Shown one piece after another: positions 6,657 through 8,192 of a stretch of DNA of 8,192 bases. A program made the position numbers and the translations under genes. A model generated the notes under the pieces. The model ran no database searches and was not told where the DNA came from. It saw only the letters and a list, made by a program, of their open reading frames with translations. This stretch comes from Enteractinococcus sp. (GTDB lineage Bacteria > Actinomycetota > Actinomycetes > Actinomycetales > Micrococcaceae): NCBI GenBank assembly GCA_029267455.1, contig JAJUIX010000049.1:1-8192 (forward strand), given 5' to 3'. How positions within the stretch are numbered: position 1 is the stretch's first letter; every line of letters begins with the position of its first letter.

Positions 6657-7619
6657 ATGGGCTTTTTTGACACGATTCTTCTCCCCTTCACCTGGGCGGT
6701 CTCATGGGTGCTCAGCATCTTCCACACCATCCTTGGAGCACTGGGGATGGATTCCGACTCGGGTTGGACGTGGACACTGGCTCTTGTGCTGCTGGTCATA
6801 TTGATTCGTACGCTGCTGATTCCAGTATTCGTCAAGCAGATCAAGTCTCAGCGGGCCATGCAGGAATTGCAGCCTGAGATTAAGAAGCTGCAAGAAAAAT
6901 ATAAGAATAAGAAAGATCAGCTCTCTCGCCAGGCCATGGCAATGGAACAGCAACAGCTGTTTAAGGACCGCGGCACCAGTCCGTTTGCTGCCTGTCTGCC
7001 CATGCTGGTGCAGATGCCGTTCTTCTTTGCGCTTTATCGCGTACTCGTCACTGCGTCCCAAGCAGCCGATAGCAACGAATCTATTGGCGCCCTTTCCGCG
7101 GAAGAAATTCAGTCCTTCTCGAATTCTGAATTTGCTGGCGCCCAGATGTCCGATGTTCTTAAAGACAACATCGGCGCTTCATTCGACCTCAACGTCGTCA
7201 TTGTTGCGGTTGTTCTTATCATCCTGATGGTCGTCTCCATGTTCTACATGCAGAAGACCCTGATGGGTAAGAACATGTCCGAAGCCGCGCAGACCGGACA
7301 GTTCGCACAAACCCAAAAAATCATGCTGTACGCACTGCCGCTGGTCTTTGCCATCGGTGGTTTCAACTTCCCAATCGGCGTGCTGATTTACTGGACCGCC
7401 ACCAACTTCTGGGCCGTAGGGCAGCAACTGTTTATTATTCGTCGGAACCCAACCCCTGGTTCGATTGCCGAGCGTGAACTCAATGAACGCCGTGCAGCCA
7501 AAGGCCTGCCACCGATAGGTAAGAAGGCCGAAGAAGCCAAAGAAAAAGCGAAGGCGCAAGAGAATAAACCCAAGGGGCAGCGCCAACAACCTGTGAGAAA
7601 ACCTAGGAAGAAACGATGA
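6657..7619 (+). CDS. yidC: Membrane protein insertase YidC/Oxa1/SpoIIIJ
   Basis: YidC inserts and folds membrane proteins, alone or with SecYEG. The 320-residue product has an N-terminal hydrophobic segment (about 10-30) and membrane segments near 38-58, 111-131, 177-198 and 223-258. The groove arginine is in ILIRTLLIPVFVKQIKSQR (R51). The cytoplasmic helical hairpin (about 62-105) is charged, and the Oxa1 motif SPFAACLPMLVQMPFFFALY (108-127) is intact. There is no lipobox cysteine or large periplasmic domain. The lysine/arginine-rich tail (about 288-320) may touch the ribosome. ATG 6657 is chosen over 6627 because it starts at the conserved MGFFDTILLPF, follows the yidD stop by 4 nt and has GAGG 12 nt upstream. 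The stop overlaps khpB as ATGA. Confidence 0.97.
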   Translation: MGFFDTILLPFTWAVSWVLSIFHTILGALGMDSDSGWTWTLALVLLVILIRTLLIPVFVKQIKSQRAMQELQPEIKKLQEKYKNKKDQLSRQAMAMEQQQLFKDRGTSPFAACLPMLVQMPFFFALYRVLVTASQAADSNESIGALSAEEIQSFSNSEFAGAQMSDVLKDNIGASFDLNVVIVAVVLIILMVVSMFYMQKTLMGKNMSEAAQTGQFAQTQKIMLYALPLVFAIGGFNFPIGVLIYWTATNFWAVGQQLFIIRRNPTPGSIAERELNERRAAKGLPPIGKKAEEAKEKAKAQENKPKGQRQQPVRKPRKKR

Positions 7620-8140
7620 ACGCAGAACCCTCTAACTCCACCGAAGAAGTGCCCGAAGAGGAACTTTCCGTTGCCGATATTGAGGCCGAAGGCGATCACG
7701 CCGCCGACTATATCGAGGAACTCCTCGACATCGCCGACCTTGACGGCGACATCGATATCGAAGTTCGGAACAACCGAACCTACCTGTCGGTGCTTGTGCC
7801 CGAAGACGACGAAGAGATCCAGGGCCTCGTTGGTAAAAACGGTAAGACCCTGGAAGCACTTCAAGAACTGACACGACTTGCAGTTCTATCCGCTACCGGC
7901 CGACGCTCACGGCTCATCCTTGATATTGCCAACCACCGCGTGAAACGTGCCGAAGCATTACGGGAGTTGGCGCGCGAGGCCATTGCTAAGGTTGAAGAAG
8001 ACGGCTCAGATCAGCACCTGAAGCCCATGAGTCCCTACGAACGAAAGATCGTTCACGACGTGGTTGCTGAAGCCGGCCTGCACTCCGAATCAGAAGGTGA
8101 AGGCCCACGCCGTCACGTTGTGATTAGTTCCGGAGAGTAA
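7616..8140 (+). CDS. khpB: KH-R3H RNA-binding protein KhpB (Jag)
   Basis: This 174-residue protein has an acidic N-terminus (1-30). A KH domain follows, with the GxxG loop GKNG (73-76) in LVGKNGKTLEALQELTRLAV. A C-terminal R3H domain has the R-xxx-H motif in RKIVH (143-147). It lacks the Jag_N domain found in Firmicutes, as is usual in actinobacteria. KhpB binds RNA, often with KhpA, and in Gram-positive bacteria affects cell elongation and division; the exact role here is inferred from the family. The ATG overlaps the yidC stop (ATGA), with AGGA 7 nt upstream, implying coupled expression. Confidence 0.95.
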   Translation: MNAEPSNSTEEVPEEELSVADIEAEGDHAADYIEELLDIADLDGDIDIEVRNNRTYLSVLVPEDDEEIQGLVGKNGKTLEALQELTRLAVLSATGRRSRLILDIANHRVKRAEALRELAREAIAKVEEDGSDQHLKPMSPYERKIVHDVVAEAGLHSESEGEGPRRHVVISSGE

Positions 8141-8142
8141 CC

Positions 8143-8192
8143 TTGTCTGACAAACAGCCCGTACCCGTGAGTGATCCTTCCGAAGCGCTCCT
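8143..8192 (+). CDS. rsmG: Start of probable 16S rRNA methyltransferase RsmG (partial)
   Basis: A frame opens at TTG 8143, with GGAG (8132-8135) 7 nt upstream, and runs off the window after 16 complete codons (MSDKQPVPVSDPSEAL). There is no recognisable domain yet. The name rests only on the conserved order yidC-jag-rsmG near actinobacterial origins. RsmG methylates N7 of G527 in 16S rRNA. GTG 8167 in the same frame is an alternative start. Confidence 0.5.
   Translation, partial: MSDKQPVPVSDPSEAL

Noticed and set aside
7388..7864. 158-residue minus-strand frame opposite yidC and khpB
   Set aside because: Its hydrophobic, phenylalanine-rich look is the complement of lysine/glutamate codons in the yidC tail, so it is a shadow.

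Overview
This window is the chromosomal replication-origin locus of a bacterium, almost certainly an actinomycete (Actinomycetota) of middling G+C content. Reading the minus strand leftwards, the order is dnaA, dnaN, recF, dciA (DUF721). A strong ribosome-binding site then sits at the window edge, where gyrB would be expected. Reading the plus strand rightwards, the order is rpmH, rnpA, yidD, yidC, khpB (jag), and the first codons of a probable rsmG. The actinobacterial assignment rests on this order, the recF signature [11 protein letters not shown], the long DnaA domain II, a YidC without a lipobox, and a KhpB without a Jag_N domain. The exact genus cannot be fixed from the sequence; an Actinomycetaceae-like lineage is only a guess.

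Layout. Positions 1-225 hold no gene and look like the promoter and leader of the next minus-strand gene. Positions 226-3102 are a tight minus-strand block: dnaN and recF are 2 nt apart, and recF and dciA overlap by 8 nt. Positions 3103-3759 are the dnaN-dnaA intergenic region. It holds many DnaA boxes, one a perfect TTATCCACA and one the perfect actinobacterial variant TTGTCCACA. It also holds a box / GC / DnaA-trio / AT-rich arrangement that resembles a basal unwinding system, so it is the best candidate for oriC. Positions 3760-5280 are dnaA. Positions 5281-5698 are the divergent dnaA-rpmH intergenic region, with a second DnaA-box cluster, a good sigma70-type promoter for the rpmH operon, and a leader of about 155 nt carrying two perfect 9-bp inverted repeats. 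Positions 5699-8192 are the rpmH operon, whose genes mostly touch or overlap.

How the genes work together. DnaA binds and opens the origin, DciA helps load the replicative helicase, DnaN is the sliding clamp, and RecF handles gap repair at stalled forks. On the other replichore, RpmH is ribosomal protein L34, RnpA is the protein part of RNase P, YidD and YidC serve membrane protein insertion, KhpB is an RNA-binding protein and RsmG methylates 16S rRNA. Genes run away from the origin on both sides, so replication and transcription are co-directional.

The gene content is conserved and ordinary; there is no mobile element, CRISPR or accessory defence system. What merits attention lies in the non-coding DNA: the origin architecture, a consensus DnaA box inside dnaA, the structured rpmH leader, a palindrome at the predicted dnaN transcription start, and an odd start region in yidD.
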